Below are positions 50,285 to 60,312 of a stretch of DNA of 64,000 nt, piece by piece. Each line of letters begins with the position of its first letter. Within the stretch, counting starts at the first letter, position 1. The position numbers and the translations under genes were made by a program. This DNA is from JAPOUP01 sp965221405 (GTDB taxonomy: Bacteria > Pseudomonadota > Alphaproteobacteria > Rhodobacterales > Rhodobacteraceae), in NCBI GenBank assembly GCA_965221405.1, contig CBDCSE010000002.1:2108001-2172000 (forward strand). The letters are read 5' to 3'. The notes beneath the pieces are model-generated. The model was not told the origin of the DNA, ran no database searches, and worked only from the letters and a program-made list of their open reading frames with translations.

Positions 50285-51262
50285 CTATTCGATTACGCCC
50301 GCTTCACGGTAGTAGGCGGCGGCGCCGGGATGAAGCTCCATCAGTCCTCTCTTTGAGGCGGCAAAGCTGACATCCAGAGCTTCTGCCCAGGGGGCCTCGG
50401 ACGTGATCTGTTCGATATTGTCCCAGAACGCCTTGGTCACCGCATAGACCGTGTCCTCGTCGAGATCCGCCCGAACGGCGATGCCGACAGCCGTATCGAA
50501 CGACATCACCGGGCCGTCGTTGGCTTGCCCCTGGTACATGTCGGCGGGAACCTCGGCGCGGTAACGCCACTGGCCGAGAAACTTCTCCACTGACTCACCC
50601 TCATGACTTTCCGGGCCGAGAAAGCGCAGCTCCTCGGTTTCGGTGAACTGTATGAACTGTCCGCAAGGATCGAGACACCCGTTGACGTAAACGTCTATCT
50701 TTCCGTCCAGAAACGCCTGAAAGCCGGTCTGCCAGTTCGCTTTGATCGCATCGTAGTCCTCGTTGGCGACCAGCCCCGTGGTCGCTTCAACCCAACCTTT
50801 GGCCGCGTTGTAGGCTCCTCCACCCTGTGGCCCGAGGAACACCGTCGTGCCTTCCACGTCATCGAGCGTCTGGATGTCACTGTCGGCGCGAACCGTGAAG
50901 TGATACTGTCCGTAGGGAAACCACATCAGGAGCTGGAGGTTTCTGGCGAGTTCCGGAGCCTCAGGCTCTCCACTGTACATGGCTTTTCCGCCCGCCATCA
51001 GGTTGTAAACAACCGGACTGGTCATCGAAAGGTCGAGGTTGCCGCGGGCCACTTCCATCATGTGCAGGGTTGCGGCGCCACCGCCGGACACTTCGATTGA
51101 CAATCCATCAAGGTTGTCCGTGACAACATTCGCGAATGTCGCCATGGTGATTGCCTGACCCAGGCTGGGAGCGATTGTCGCCATTCGCAGGATCCGGTCT
51201 TCGGCTGCGGCCGCGGTATCCAGGGAAACGGCGGCCAGAGCCGCCAGTGTAAGTTCGCGCAT
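50285..51262 (-). CDS. TAXI-family TRAP transporter receptor
   Basis: Periplasmic solute receptor. 325 residues: signal peptide about 1-20, then ATIAPSLGQAITMATFANVV, SGGGAATLHMMEVARGNLDL, FLGPQGGGAYNAAKGWVEAT, and late conserved VGIAVRADLDEDTVY. Begins 25 bp after the fused permease gene on the same strand. Substrates of TAXI systems are mostly unknown (glutamate and organic acids in a few cases), and nothing here decides it. Confidence 0.93.
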   Translation of the reverse strand: MRELTLAALAAVSLDTAAAAEDRILRMATIAPSLGQAITMATFANVVTDNLDGLSIEVSGGGAATLHMMEVARGNLDLSMTSPVVYNLMAGGKAMYSGEPEAPELARNLQLLMWFPYGQYHFTVRADSDIQTLDDVEGTTVFLGPQGGGAYNAAKGWVEATTGLVANEDYDAIKANWQTGFQAFLDGKIDVYVNGCLDPCGQFIQFTETEELRFLGPESHEGESVEKFLGQWRYRAEVPADMYQGQANDGPVMSFDTAVGIAVRADLDEDTVYAVTKAFWDNIEQITSEAPWAEALDVSFAASKRGLMELHPGAAAYYREAGVIE

Positions 51263-51287
51263 GTTCTCCTCCTTTGATCTGTGCGTT

Positions 51288-53369
51288 CTATCTGGTCATC
51301 CGACCGATACGCGACGGGATTCCGGAATTAAACCTGTGTCCCAGTGTAAGGGCAACCGCGGCGAGCAGCGCGGGAATGGCAATGGTCATGTACGGAAGTA
51401 GAATCGCAAGGCCAGTGATGGTTCGGGCCACCCTTTGAGGGACGCTCAGCGGGTTCCTTGCGTGTCCTGCGAGAGCCGAGGTCAATAGTGACATGGACAT
51501 CGTGAATGCAAGAACGATCCATCCCAGATCACCCCATGACACTGTCGTGACGTCGATCATAGCACTTGACCGGGGCAGTTCGCCGCCAAACCAGACGAAT
51601 AGCTCCTGCAGCTTGTAAAGGACCGCTGGATGGTAGACGAAGACAAATGGAATGATGAAACCTGCCAACGAGAGTCTGGCCGCCTGTAACCCGGTGTGCA
51701 CGGGGTTCGCCCCCGCGATCGGTGCTGCGGCGAATGCGGCCAGTGCCACTGGCGGCGTCACAGTCGAAATGACGGCGAAGAACACGACGAACATATGTAA
51801 CGTGAGTGGGGCCAGTCCGACGGCGTCTATACCGGATGACAGCGCGATAACGATGATGAAATAGGTGGCGCCTGGCGGGAGGCCCATTCCAAGTATGATG
51901 GCGCCCAGAGCCACCACGATCAATGCGACGGGCAGTGGGCCGTTCGCCAGCTGCGTCAGCAGCAGCGACAGTCTTCCGGAAAAGCCAGACACCTGAATCA
52001 GCCCGACGATCAATCCGATCGCGGCCACAATCACCACAATACCCGTAGCAATCCGGCCCGCGTCGACGAAAGCGCGATATATCCTCTTCCAGGACCGGAA
52101 GTCCGGAAACAGGATCACCGAGCAGGCGAAGGCGGCAACGAGCCCATAGAACCCAGCTTTTGGCACCGAGGGCTGCACGAACAGGAAATAACTTAAGGTG
52201 CCCAAAGGAAGGATGAATACAAGACACTGGAACATTTCACGACCGCTGAGACCGGGACGAGCCTCGGCGGGCAAGGGACCGATTCCCTGACGGCGCGCCT
52301 CGAAGTAGACTGTCAGGAAGGTGCCAAGATAATAGAAGGCTGCGGGGATGATCGCCGCGACGACGATGTAGCGGTACTCAAGACCGATCTGCCCCGCCAC
52401 GAAAAAAGCCACGACGCCGAGAACGGGAGGCATCACCTGCCCACCTGTCGATGCGGCCGCTTCAACCGCCGCGGCGAAGCTGGGCCTGAAGCCTGATTTC
52501 TTGATGACCGGAATGGTCATCACGCCGGTTGACACGACGTTTGAGATCGCCGCGCCCGACAATGTCCCGAACAGCGCGGATGAAGCCACCGCGGCATGCG
52601 CCGCGCCACCGGTGAAACGCCCCGTCAGACGGTTCGCGATCTTCATCAGCAGGTCGCCCGCGCCACTGGCCATGAGGACCGCGCCGAACACGATGAATAT
52701 CAGAACGTTTCCCGATACCACCTGCAGGGGCTGCCCGAACATCCCGCCTGTCTGGGCCCAGAAATTCAGCACCATGGAATTCATCGATTGGGCCAGGGTG
52801 CTTTCCGACCCGGCGAATATCCCGGTCCATTGGGGCAGCTGGCCACGGACAAAGAAATAGATCAGCCAGAACAGGCAGAAACCGACAATGAACCCCCCGA
52901 AATGGCGCCAGGTCAGATATAGTGTCAGGGCTGTTGCTATGGCGAAGAGGAAATGGTCCGAGATGTTGGCTCTCGGCAGTGCGCCGCCATCCACGGCAAA
53001 GAGTTTAACGATCCAGACCAGGAGCACCGCGGATGAAAGCGCCGCCAGAGACCAGTTCAGCCAGCGCCAACGCATTGGCAGAAACAGAAACGTGACCGCA
53101 AATGACAGGAGCAGGGGCAAACCGAGGATCATTCCGGTAGGGAGAAGAACGGATCGCTCCAATTCGCGGTATCCGGCCCCGAGCCAGTGAGATCTGAGGA
53201 TCTGCCTCTGATTCCGACGTGACAGCTCCTCAAATCCTTGGGTCGTCGCCTCGATGAACCAGCGGACGAATTCACTCATGGGGCCTGATGCCGCGTAGAC
53301 CACGATTGTGAGCGTGAACAGGAAGGCGGCCACGCTTCCCACCCGAAGTTCGGGGGACTCCCGGCTCAT
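51288..53369 (-). CDS. Fused TRAP transporter permease (4TM-12TM type)
   Basis: 693 residues, small and large membrane subunits in one chain as in TAXI-TRAP systems. About 16-18 hydrophobic segments; the large-subunit signature appears as LFGTLSGAAISNVVSTGV and VEAAASTGGQVMPPVLGVVA in the middle, and ILGMGLPPGATYFIIV later. The last about 100 residues are an extra membrane part. It precedes the receptor gene and follows a small unknown gene. Confidence 0.93.
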   Translation of the reverse strand: MSRESPELRVGSVAAFLFTLTIVVYAASGPMSEFVRWFIEATTQGFEELSRRNQRQILRSHWLGAGYRELERSVLLPTGMILGLPLLLSFAVTFLFLPMRWRWLNWSLAALSSAVLLVWIVKLFAVDGGALPRANISDHFLFAIATALTLYLTWRHFGGFIVGFCLFWLIYFFVRGQLPQWTGIFAGSESTLAQSMNSMVLNFWAQTGGMFGQPLQVVSGNVLIFIVFGAVLMASGAGDLLMKIANRLTGRFTGGAAHAAVASSALFGTLSGAAISNVVSTGVMTIPVIKKSGFRPSFAAAVEAAASTGGQVMPPVLGVVAFFVAGQIGLEYRYIVVAAIIPAAFYYLGTFLTVYFEARRQGIGPLPAEARPGLSGREMFQCLVFILPLGTLSYFLFVQPSVPKAGFYGLVAAFACSVILFPDFRSWKRIYRAFVDAGRIATGIVVIVAAIGLIVGLIQVSGFSGRLSLLLTQLANGPLPVALIVVALGAIILGMGLPPGATYFIIVIALSSGIDAVGLAPLTLHMFVVFFAVISTVTPPVALAAFAAAPIAGANPVHTGLQAARLSLAGFIIPFVFVYHPAVLYKLQELFVWFGGELPRSSAMIDVTTVSWGDLGWIVLAFTMSMSLLTSALAGHARNPLSVPQRVARTITGLAILLPYMTIAIPALLAAVALTLGHRFNSGIPSRIGRMTR

Positions 53370-53388
53370 TCCATGTCCTCCAGCAACT

Positions 53389-53736
53389 TCAATCTATCGA
53401 TTTCCCGAAGGCAGATTTCGGGATGACGGCCTCGACATCGTCCGGAAGCTCCGCCGCGCACACCTTTATGCCTTCGGCGATCCCGCCCAGCGCCGCTTTG
53501 GATGCGATGGGGCTGTCGTCCTGTCGCACCAGATTGGTCATGAAACCGGCACGCGCGGAAACCGGCATTTCGTGACCTTCCGGAAAGAAGCCTGCACCTG
53601 AAATGTGGTCCCGGGTATGGATGGTCCGGCCACCGGAACTGTCGGACGATTGGCGGAATCCAGCCAGCGCAATCCCGGCCGCTTCGGTGCTTTCAGATGT
53701 GTCAATAGCGGTAATTTCGCTTATTTCCTCGGTCAT
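53389..53736 (-). CDS. Small protein of unknown function upstream of the TRAP genes
   Basis: 115 residues from ATG 53736 (the frame opens at 53784). I do not recognise a family. No membrane segment. The N-terminal third is Glu/Ser/Thr-rich; the C-terminal part has DHISGAGFFPEGHEMPVS and GIAEGIKVCAAELPDDVEAV. It ends 20 bp before the permease start on the same strand, so co-transcription is likely. The weak ribosome-binding site and lack of family signals leave open that it is the remnant of a larger enzyme. Confidence 0.4.
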   Translation of the reverse strand: MTEEISEITAIDTSESTEAAGIALAGFRQSSDSSGGRTIHTRDHISGAGFFPEGHEMPVSARAGFMTNLVRQDDSPIASKAALGGIAEGIKVCAAELPDDVEAVIPKSAFGKSID

Positions 53737-53907
53737 ATGCCGTGTCGATGGGGTGCCGAGACGCAGCGGTGCCGGGAATTTCATGAACCGGGACCGTCGC
53801 TAAGGACGGGTGTGCAGCTCGTCAGGAGCCGACGTTCTCCAACCCTTTTCGTGGGGATGCCGGAAGCTGGTGGTTCGGGCCGACCGCATCCGGTGGCCGT
53901 TTCGGCT

Positions 53908-54672
53908 TCACAGTCCAAGTGACCCGCTTTCCTTCATGGCATCCATTCCACCATCCACGACAATGTCCTGGCCCCTGATCCACCCGCTTTCCGGTGAGGC
54001 CATAAACAGGATCACGTCCGCGACCTCGGCGGGAGTCCCGGCCCGTCCCACGCGTTTGAGATTCCTTGTCATCCTGTCGCCGAAAGCCTTGGCGAAGTCC
54101 GGCAGGATGCCGGTATTGACGGCGGCTGGGCTGACACTGTTCATCCGCAGCCCCCGCGAGGCCAGACGTTGGGTTTCGGCGACGGTTAACGCGATCACGG
54201 CTTCTTTGGAAAGGCAGTAAGCTCGTGTCGCGTCAATTCCGCGGTCGGCGATGAAGCTGCCCAGGTTCACCTGATCAAGCGCGGTCAACGCCTTGACCTC
54301 GCCAATATTGTCACGCCACATCGCCCCGGCGCGGGACGCGGTGTTCACAATGGCGGCTCCCGGCGTGAGTTTGTCCAGTAGGCCATAGGCAATGGATCTG
54401 AGAGCAAAGAAGTTCACTTTCAGGACCAGCTCTTCCTGGCCGTCCCTTGGGGGCAGCCCCGCATTGTTGATCAGTCCGTCGTATGGGCCGTTTGCGGTAC
54501 CGATGGCCTCACTCACCGAGGCGGGATCGCCGAAATCGGCCCTGATCCATCTATCAATATGCCCGGGGGGTTCGGCTATGTCGATCGCCGTCACCTCATG
54601 GCCGTCGCGCTTAAGCCGCAACGCAACCTCGGCGCCAATTCCGGTCGCCCCTCCCGTCAGCACAAACCGCAT
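53908..54672 (-). CDS. Short-chain dehydrogenase/reductase
   Basis: NAD(P)-dependent oxidoreductase. 254 residues with TGGATGIGAEVA (cofactor loop), NNAG, a serine in NTASRAG, and the catalytic YCLSK; SPAAVNTGIL and IRGQDIVVDGGMDA follow. The insertion around residue 120-140 resembles 3-alpha-hydroxysteroid-dehydrogenase-like SDRs, but the substrate cannot be told. It lies upstream of the small unknown gene and the TRAP genes on the same strand, so it may act on the transported compound. Confidence 0.9.
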   Translation of the reverse strand: MRFVLTGGATGIGAEVALRLKRDGHEVTAIDIAEPPGHIDRWIRADFGDPASVSEAIGTANGPYDGLINNAGLPPRDGQEELVLKVNFFALRSIAYGLLDKLTPGAAIVNTASRAGAMWRDNIGEVKALTALDQVNLGSFIADRGIDATRAYCLSKEAVIALTVAETQRLASRGLRMNSVSPAAVNTGILPDFAKAFGDRMTRNLKRVGRAGTPAEVADVILFMASPESGWIRGQDIVVDGGMDAMKESGSLGL

Positions 54673-54930
54673 TTGAGCTGCCTCCGGTCTTGATACACAG
54701 CACAGCCTTCGTTCCGGCTATGTGTCACACGTGCCCGAACCGCCCAGCCAAAGACGCGACCCAGGCCCGGCTCATGCCTGGCGACCGAAACTTCCGCTCG
54801 ATCAGTTCGTTATATCCGGGTCGGATCGAATCACAACCGCTCACCATGGATTTCCGAATGGGTTTGTATTGCACTCGTGGTGCGAAAGACCAGCCCAGGA
54901 CACCCGTTGAGGGATCGATGCGTGCCCGGT

Positions 54931-55386
54931 TCAGGTTATGGCGTCGAGTTTTTCCTTAGGTAGATTGCCGGGCACTATGGTGATCGGAACCGGAAGGGAG
55001 CCCGACGAACGGCTGAGCTGCGTAACCAATGGGCCCGGGCCGGCGATGTCGGATCCGGCACCCAGCACGAGGACATCTATTTCGGGATCCTCGTCTATCT
55101 GCGCGAGTATCTCCGATACGGTTTCACCTTCCCGGATCACCAGTTCCGGATGGACGTTCTTCCTGTCCCGCATCCATTTCGCGAACACTTCGAAATGTGT
55201 CTGGATACGCTCGCGCGCCTCTTCCCGCATGATTTCACCGACGCCGATCCAATGCTGGAACTCTTCCGGCGGTATGACCGAAAGGATCTGGACGCCACGT
55301 TCACTGCGGGAAGCTGCCATCGCGGCGAACCTCATGGCGTTCAGGCATTCCCGACTGTCATCAAGCACGACAAGGAACTTATGCAT
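54931..55386 (-). CDS. Universal stress protein (UspA family)
   Basis: 151 residues. N-terminal FLVVLDDSRECLNAMRFAA strand-helix, middle acidic helix, and the C-terminal region VLVLGAGSDIAGPGPLV with LSRSSGSLPVPITIVPG, where the ATP-binding G-2x-G-9x-G(S/T) motif is only partly kept. It precedes no obvious partner; the aminotransferase is upstream (117 bp) on the same strand. A general stress role is inferred from the family. Confidence 0.9.
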   Translation of the reverse strand: MHKFLVVLDDSRECLNAMRFAAMAASRSERGVQILSVIPPEEFQHWIGVGEIMREEARERIQTHFEVFAKWMRDRKNVHPELVIREGETVSEILAQIDEDPEIDVLVLGAGSDIAGPGPLVTQLSRSSGSLPVPITIVPGNLPKEKLDAIT

Positions 55387-55503
55387 CTGACTCCTCCCGG
55401 GCGCAGGTCCATGGTCAGACCGCTGAAAGTGAACGTTTCACCACATGGGTTGATCCCGGGCCATCCGATCGGATCAACGTCCACAATTCCGACTATGTAG
55501 CGG

Positions 55504-56367
55504 TCAGTTTCCGGACAGGGCCCAGTCCCAATAGAGTTCGCGGACCCGTTTCGTCACTGGGCCGGTCTGGTAACCTGTTCCATCGAATTCCGTGACCGGC
55601 GTTACTTTCATCATATTGCCGGACATGAAAACCTCGTCGGCATCGCGGAAATCGTCGAAGGTGAGCACGGCCTCATGCACGGTCAGGCCGTCCAGCCTGA
55701 GATTCGAGATATGCCTTGAACGGGTGATGCCGGCGAGAAAGGTTCCGTTCGCGATGGGGGTATAGACATCTCCGTCCTTCACCATGAATACGTTGGCTGT
55801 CGCGGTTTCGGCTACATTGCCCGTCGCATCGGCGACAAGGGCGTTGTCATATCCCTTGGACCGCGCTTCGGCCAGCATTCGTGCGTTGTTGGGATAAAGG
55901 CATCCGGCTTTCGCGTTGACGACCGCGTCCTCAAGGACCGGACGCCGGAACCTTGTGGTTGTCAGTCTGGCCGTGGCGTTGGGCGGAGCCATCGGTATCT
56001 CTTCCAGGCAGATGCAGAATCCCGTCGAACCGTATTTTGGCACCACGGCCAGGTCCGTGCCCTCAAGTGCCCAATACATCGGTCGGATATAGACCGAGGC
56101 GTTACCGTCATAGCGTTCCAACCCTTCCCGGATGAGTTCCACCATCTTTGCGGGGCTGACGGTTGGTTTGATCATGAGCGCCTCGGCTGACCTGTTTATG
56201 CGCACGCAATGCGCTTCCAGATCCGGAGCCACTCCCTGAGAATAGCGGGCGCCGTCAAAGACGGACGATCCGAGCCACGCTCCATGATCCGCCGCGCGCA
56301 GCACCATCATGTCGCCTTGGTGCCAGGTTCCCTGAAAATAGGTCTGGATATTGGATCCGGTTGCCAT
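55504..56367 (-). CDS. Class IV aminotransferase, branched-chain type
   Basis: PLP-dependent transamination of branched-chain amino acids. 287 residues. Catalytic lysine in VVNAKAGCLYPNNARMLAEA; VAETATANVFMVKDG and the late GTFLAGITRSRHISN are conserved in fold-type IV enzymes. The length and the LYPNNARML variant match a group common in Rhodobacterales that is distinct from canonical IlvE. GGAAG precedes the ATG. Confidence 0.9.
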   Translation of the reverse strand: MATGSNIQTYFQGTWHQGDMMVLRAADHGAWLGSSVFDGARYSQGVAPDLEAHCVRINRSAEALMIKPTVSPAKMVELIREGLERYDGNASVYIRPMYWALEGTDLAVVPKYGSTGFCICLEEIPMAPPNATARLTTTRFRRPVLEDAVVNAKAGCLYPNNARMLAEARSKGYDNALVADATGNVAETATANVFMVKDGDVYTPIANGTFLAGITRSRHISNLRLDGLTVHEAVLTFDDFRDADEVFMSGNMMKVTPVTEFDGTGYQTGPVTKRVRELYWDWALSGN

Positions 56368-57205
56368 ACCGCACTTCCTCCGATGCGCCGGGAACGGGTT
56401 CCCGGATGGGCGGGCTCCGGTTGCCTTGTAGAAGTCCCGCGTGATTGGCCAATGATCGAACCATACGCCATTGAACAGGTTTTGCGGAGGCTGGCAAACA
56501 ATTCCCGCTGCCTTCCGGGCCGTTGATTTTCATTTCGCCGCGTGAGGGTCACGGACTTTGCCCCGTCCGACCTTCCTTACGGCTCGGCGCAACCCAATAC
56601 CGAATACGCGGGGCTATGTGAGGAAATGTCCGGTAACCCCCGGTGATCTCCGATGCGGGCGCATGCCGGGATAATCCGATCATGGCCCCGGACGGGATCC
56701 ACACTGGATGGTTTCTCGTTCCCGTGCCCAAGTGTTTTGTCCGCAAATACGCTTGATATTCTGCTGTCCCCGTCAGCTCATGGGAGGTCCTCGGGTGTTA
56801 CGCGGACGCCAGCTTCCCCTGAGTTGCTCAGCGATGGGCAGCGCCAACAGCTCACCTTCCTCGTCCAGTCCACTTCCATGTCCTTCGGCCTCGTATGCTC
56901 AGCGAACCGGCACTGACCGGGGGAGGTGGCTTTGCGGAAGCCGGGGGCGGATTCCCGTTGAAAAGCCGTCCCCTGCTCCCGCCGCCCTCCCGGCCGGTGC
57001 CGGGTCCGGGGCCGCCGCCGCCAGGCCTGGCGGCGGCGGAGCGGGGCCCGGCCCCGCAGGACGGGTCGGACCGGAACGGCCCTGGATCGCATTCGCGGAT
57101 CCGTGCGCCAGCGTGACCGGCCCGTCCTCCCGTCAGATGCCTCCCGCGTCCCGATGGATGCCGGGTCCGGGAACCGGACCGTCACGGGGATAGGAGCGGG
57201 AGACC
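56368..57205. other. Long stretch without genes upstream of the IS110 relic
   Basis: 838 bp. The first half has ordinary composition, should hold the aminotransferase promoter, and shows no gene. The second half (about 56930 on) becomes extremely GC-rich, like the adjoining IS110 relic, and may be its decayed flank. Open frames are low-complexity. Confidence 0.45.
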
Positions 57206-58137
57206 ATGACCGCCGCAGGCGCGGGAACCGGCGTGCGCGGGAAGACGCCGGACATCCACCCGACGGGCGGGACGACAGCGCCACCAGCGACACCGACGGC
57301 CTGCGCGGGGCCGCCCGCCTCCCGGGGACGGCGGCGCGGAGCGGGCCGTCATGGAGGCCACGGGGCGGATGCACCGGGGCGTCGCGCGGTCGCCGCGCGA
57401 CCGGGGCTTCCTGGTCGTCACCGTCAACCCGCGCCAGTGCCGGGACCTCCCCAGGCCCGGCGGCGCGCCGGGGAGGACCGGCAGGGCCGGCGCGGGGGTG
57501 CCCGCGGCCCCCGGCGCCGCGTTCCCGGACATGGCGCCCGCGGCGCCGGCGGACGTGACCGCCGGCAGGCTCCGCGACATGCCGGGGCTTCGGGAGGCCC
57601 CCGTCGACCGGCGCACCGGGCCGAGGCGGTTCCCGCCGGGGTCGGAGAGCCGGATCCGGAAGGGCCGGTCACGGGGGTGCTGGAGGAACCGGCCGCCGCC
57701 GTCAGCGGGTATGACCGGCGGACCGGGGCGCCTGTCAGGGACCCGGAGAGCTACCGCATCCTGACCTCGGTGCCGGGCATCGGCCCTGTCACGGCGGCGT
57801 CCCCGGTCGCCTGGATGGGCGGGCCGGGCGCGACCGCCAGCCGCCAGGCCGCGGCGCCGGGCGGCGTGGCGCCGATCGCCCGCGACAGCGGCACCCTGAA
57901 GGGCGGGCGCCACATCGGCGGCGGGCGCAGGCGTCCGGGGGACGTGCCGTGCATGGCGGCGATGGCGGCCTGCATGTCCGGCCCGGAGATGAAGGCGCCG
58001 TACGGGCGGCTCCGGGAAAGGGCAAGGCACCCAGGGTCGCCGTGGTGGCCGTCATGCGCGGGCCCGTCGTGACCGCGAACGTCCTCCTGCGCGACCGGCG
58101 CATGTGGGAGGACAGGTCGGTGCCCGCCGTCGGCTGA
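57206..58137 (+). mobile_element. Decayed IS110-family transposase
   Basis: Parts of an IS110-type transposase are readable in different frames. Near 57365, MEATGRMHRGVARSPRDRGF then VVTVNPRQCRDL (RuvC-like N-terminal domain). From about 57760, LTSVPGIGPVTAASPVAWM, APGGVAPIARDSG, GRHIGGGRRRPGDVPCMAAM (C-terminal Tnp_20 domain with helix-hairpin-helix). From about 58025 in another frame, PRVAVVAVMRGPVVTANVL. At least two frameshifts separate them, and the conserved DED acidic residues of the N-terminal part are not readable. GC is far above the surroundings. Not functional. Confidence 0.85.
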
Positions 58138-58488
58138 CGCCCGGCGCCGGGCGGACCGCCTGCCCCTGCCCGCACGGCATCCGCCGGTGGAAAGCGGTGT
58201 GCAGAACCCGGATCCGGTGGCCCGCAGACCGAAGGAAAAGCCCGGATCCGGGCCTGGACCGAAACATGGATGCTGGTGCAGCGGGCGGGCACGTAAGCGG
58301 GGCTGGTATCCGACATCGCCTCTTCCAGCGGTTTCATATTCTGGCCTGCCGCGGGGGAAGACGCGGATAACGTAGTCGCAATCAGGAATGTGGCCAGCGT
58401 CCCGTTGATTTCCCGAGTGTAGCCACACACTCGCGCGGCCGCAAATGGCGCGACGTAATGCGGATTTCTGAATATCCAAGCCTAACCG

Positions 58489-58989
58489 CTAACGGCCTAT
58501 CAGGTTAAAATTGAGGATCTCGTACATCTTGAAATCGGTCGTCCAGCTAACGCCACAATCGTCACAGACATCCGGTAGCTTTCTGTTCCCGAACTGCCTG
58601 TTCGGTTTCGAGACCTCTCGGGTTACGACTACCCGCCCGTCTTCCGCGAGGGCGTAAGCCACGAGGAAAGCGTCCCTGCCGATCTTCTCGCTTTCGGCGT
58701 CGTTGAAGTCCGCGTGCTAGGCCTGATAGCCGGTATCGAGTGCTTTCCGCACGAGCGCGGGGTCGGCCTCCTCGTCCAGCACCAGCCCCTTCTTTACATG
58801 ACTCTCCCTGATCCAGTCAGCCAATGCGCCGGTTCCCGCCGCGATCTCGCCGTGAATTTCGAACGGTATCTTGACCTCACCGCCGTTACCCCTCTCGATC
58901 AGCCATTCCCAGAACTGGGGTATCCGGTCGAGAGGATAGTGATCGGCGTCCACCCGGATCAGGACATTGGCGTCGAGCAGGTACGTCAT
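58489..58989 (-). pseudogene. DUF4411 PIN-like gene interrupted by an in-frame TAG
   Basis: From the ATG at 58989 the frame reads MTYLLDANVLIRVDADHYP, then FWEWLIERG and KIPFEIHGEI, and meets TAG at 58717-58719 (codon 91). The same frame continues as a clean DUF4411 tail (DAFLVAYALAEDGRVVVTRE, then KLPDVCDDCGVSW, FKMYEILN) to the stop at 58489, 166 codons in all. A single substitution thus splits a full-length gene. The start overlaps the ImmA/IrrE gene stop (ATGA), the usual arrangement of this toxin-antitoxin-like pair. Confidence 0.85.
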
Positions 58990-60224
58990 GCCTCCGCCTT
59001 GGAGACGAAGGAACCGCGCCCGGCCTCGAAATATCTGAGCATCGGCTCTACTGCGGTCGGTTTGGTCCCAAGCAGCGCGGCGGCCTTGGTGTGGGAAAGC
59101 GCGTTGTCGCGGACATGTCGGTGAACCACGCCCAGCAGCGCGTTTCCGAGACTGAACTGTCTTATCACTCTCGCATTTGCTCCCGAACCGTCAGTCTTCC
59201 GGTCCCACGCCAGATTTCGCTGCCACCTGGCGGCGTATTCCTCTCTCAGGGCATTGTAGGTGGTGTCGTCCATATCGCCGATGCGGTTCAGGCGGTATGC
59301 CACCATCGGCGCACTGACGGACCAGCGGGCGGCAATCGCCTCGACCGCGTTGCGGACGGCATCCGTATCCTCGGCGTCGATGGTGCCTGCGCCTTGCAGA
59401 AATTGCGGTTCGGGTAGCAGAAACTCGCCCGCGACATCGTTGCAGAACCGCTCGACGCGGGCATTGCGCGTCGTTGGAGCGTCGATGGAGACCGAGCCGC
59501 TAACCCCCGTCTGCCCGAGGAGGACGTGCGCCAGCTCATGGATCAGGGTGAAAGCCCGTGCCGCCCGGGCATCCCCGGCGTTGATGACGGCGAAGGGCGC
59601 GGCCGCGTCTGCGATGGCGAAGCCCCGGAACACGCTGGCCGGGATCTTGGAATGGTGGGAGCCGAGATCGCCGAGAACCAGCACGAAGACCCCAGCGGCC
59701 TCCGTCGCCGCTCTGAGCCGCCCGAAAAGCGCGTCCGCATCTCCCTGACGCGGAGCGAAACGATCAAAACCCAGCACGCGGGAGATCGTGTCAACGGCGT
59801 GGTCGACGTCCTGCGCCATTGTGACCGAGCCAACAAAGCATGGAGGTTTGAAATCATCCTCCTCGGCCAGCATGTCGCGAACCGTTTCCTGTCGAGCCCG
59901 GACGTCGCGCAGGAGCGCGTCGAGCATGGCGTTGGCGCGGACACAGCGGGTGTCTGGGGCTTGCCGGAAGTCCATCCCGCGTGGACCGATTCGAGGCGGT
60001 TCCGCCATATAGAAAGCCAGCAACGGGCGCCTGTAGACGTTGGCCATGCCGTTCAGCTGGTTTCGGGTCGGGGATTTCTCTCCGCTTTCCATGCTTTCCA
60101 GCTTCTCGGCAGCGGTGCTTCTGGCGCTGGTCGTGAGCGGCAACTTCCTGGCCGCGTCCTCCACGCTGAGGCCGGCTGTCTCGCGCGCCCATACGAGGAT
60201 GTCAGGGTTCACCTTGATGGTCAT
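58986..60224 (-). CDS. Xre-family HTH protein with ImmA/IrrE zinc peptidase domain
   Basis: 412 residues. Helix-turn-helix at about 10-65 (LVWARETAGLSVEDAARKL), then a COG2856 metallopeptidase domain with HELAH at 229-233 (zinc site) and a downstream glutamate in FCNDVAGEFLLPEP; a helical C-terminal part follows. The ATG at 60224 is used; an upstream TTG is in frame. Proteins of this kind cleave or control repressors (ImmA, IrrE) and, paired with DUF4411, form a predicted toxin-antitoxin-like module. Here the partner is broken. Confidence 0.88.
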   Translation of the reverse strand: MTIKVNPDILVWARETAGLSVEDAARKLPLTTSARSTAAEKLESMESGEKSPTRNQLNGMANVYRRPLLAFYMAEPPRIGPRGMDFRQAPDTRCVRANAMLDALLRDVRARQETVRDMLAEEDDFKPPCFVGSVTMAQDVDHAVDTISRVLGFDRFAPRQGDADALFGRLRAATEAAGVFVLVLGDLGSHHSKIPASVFRGFAIADAAAPFAVINAGDARAARAFTLIHELAHVLLGQTGVSGSVSIDAPTTRNARVERFCNDVAGEFLLPEPQFLQGAGTIDAEDTDAVRNAVEAIAARWSVSAPMVAYRLNRIGDMDDTTYNALREEYAARWQRNLAWDRKTDGSGANARVIRQFSLGNALLGVVHRHVRDNALSHTKAAALLGTKPTAVEPMLRYFEAGRGSFVSKAEA

Positions 60225-60312
60225 GGTCAACTCAGGGTTTGGCGAGCGTAAATGGGATGGGGATTACTCAACGCCCCTTCAGAAGGCGCGGCCTCTGTGC
60301 CCGGGACCGGCA

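Noticed and set aside
58717..58719. TAG recoding (genetic code change or pyrrolysine)
   Set aside because: Intact genes such as pufB and puhB end in TAG, so it is a normal stop; a point mutation is simpler.
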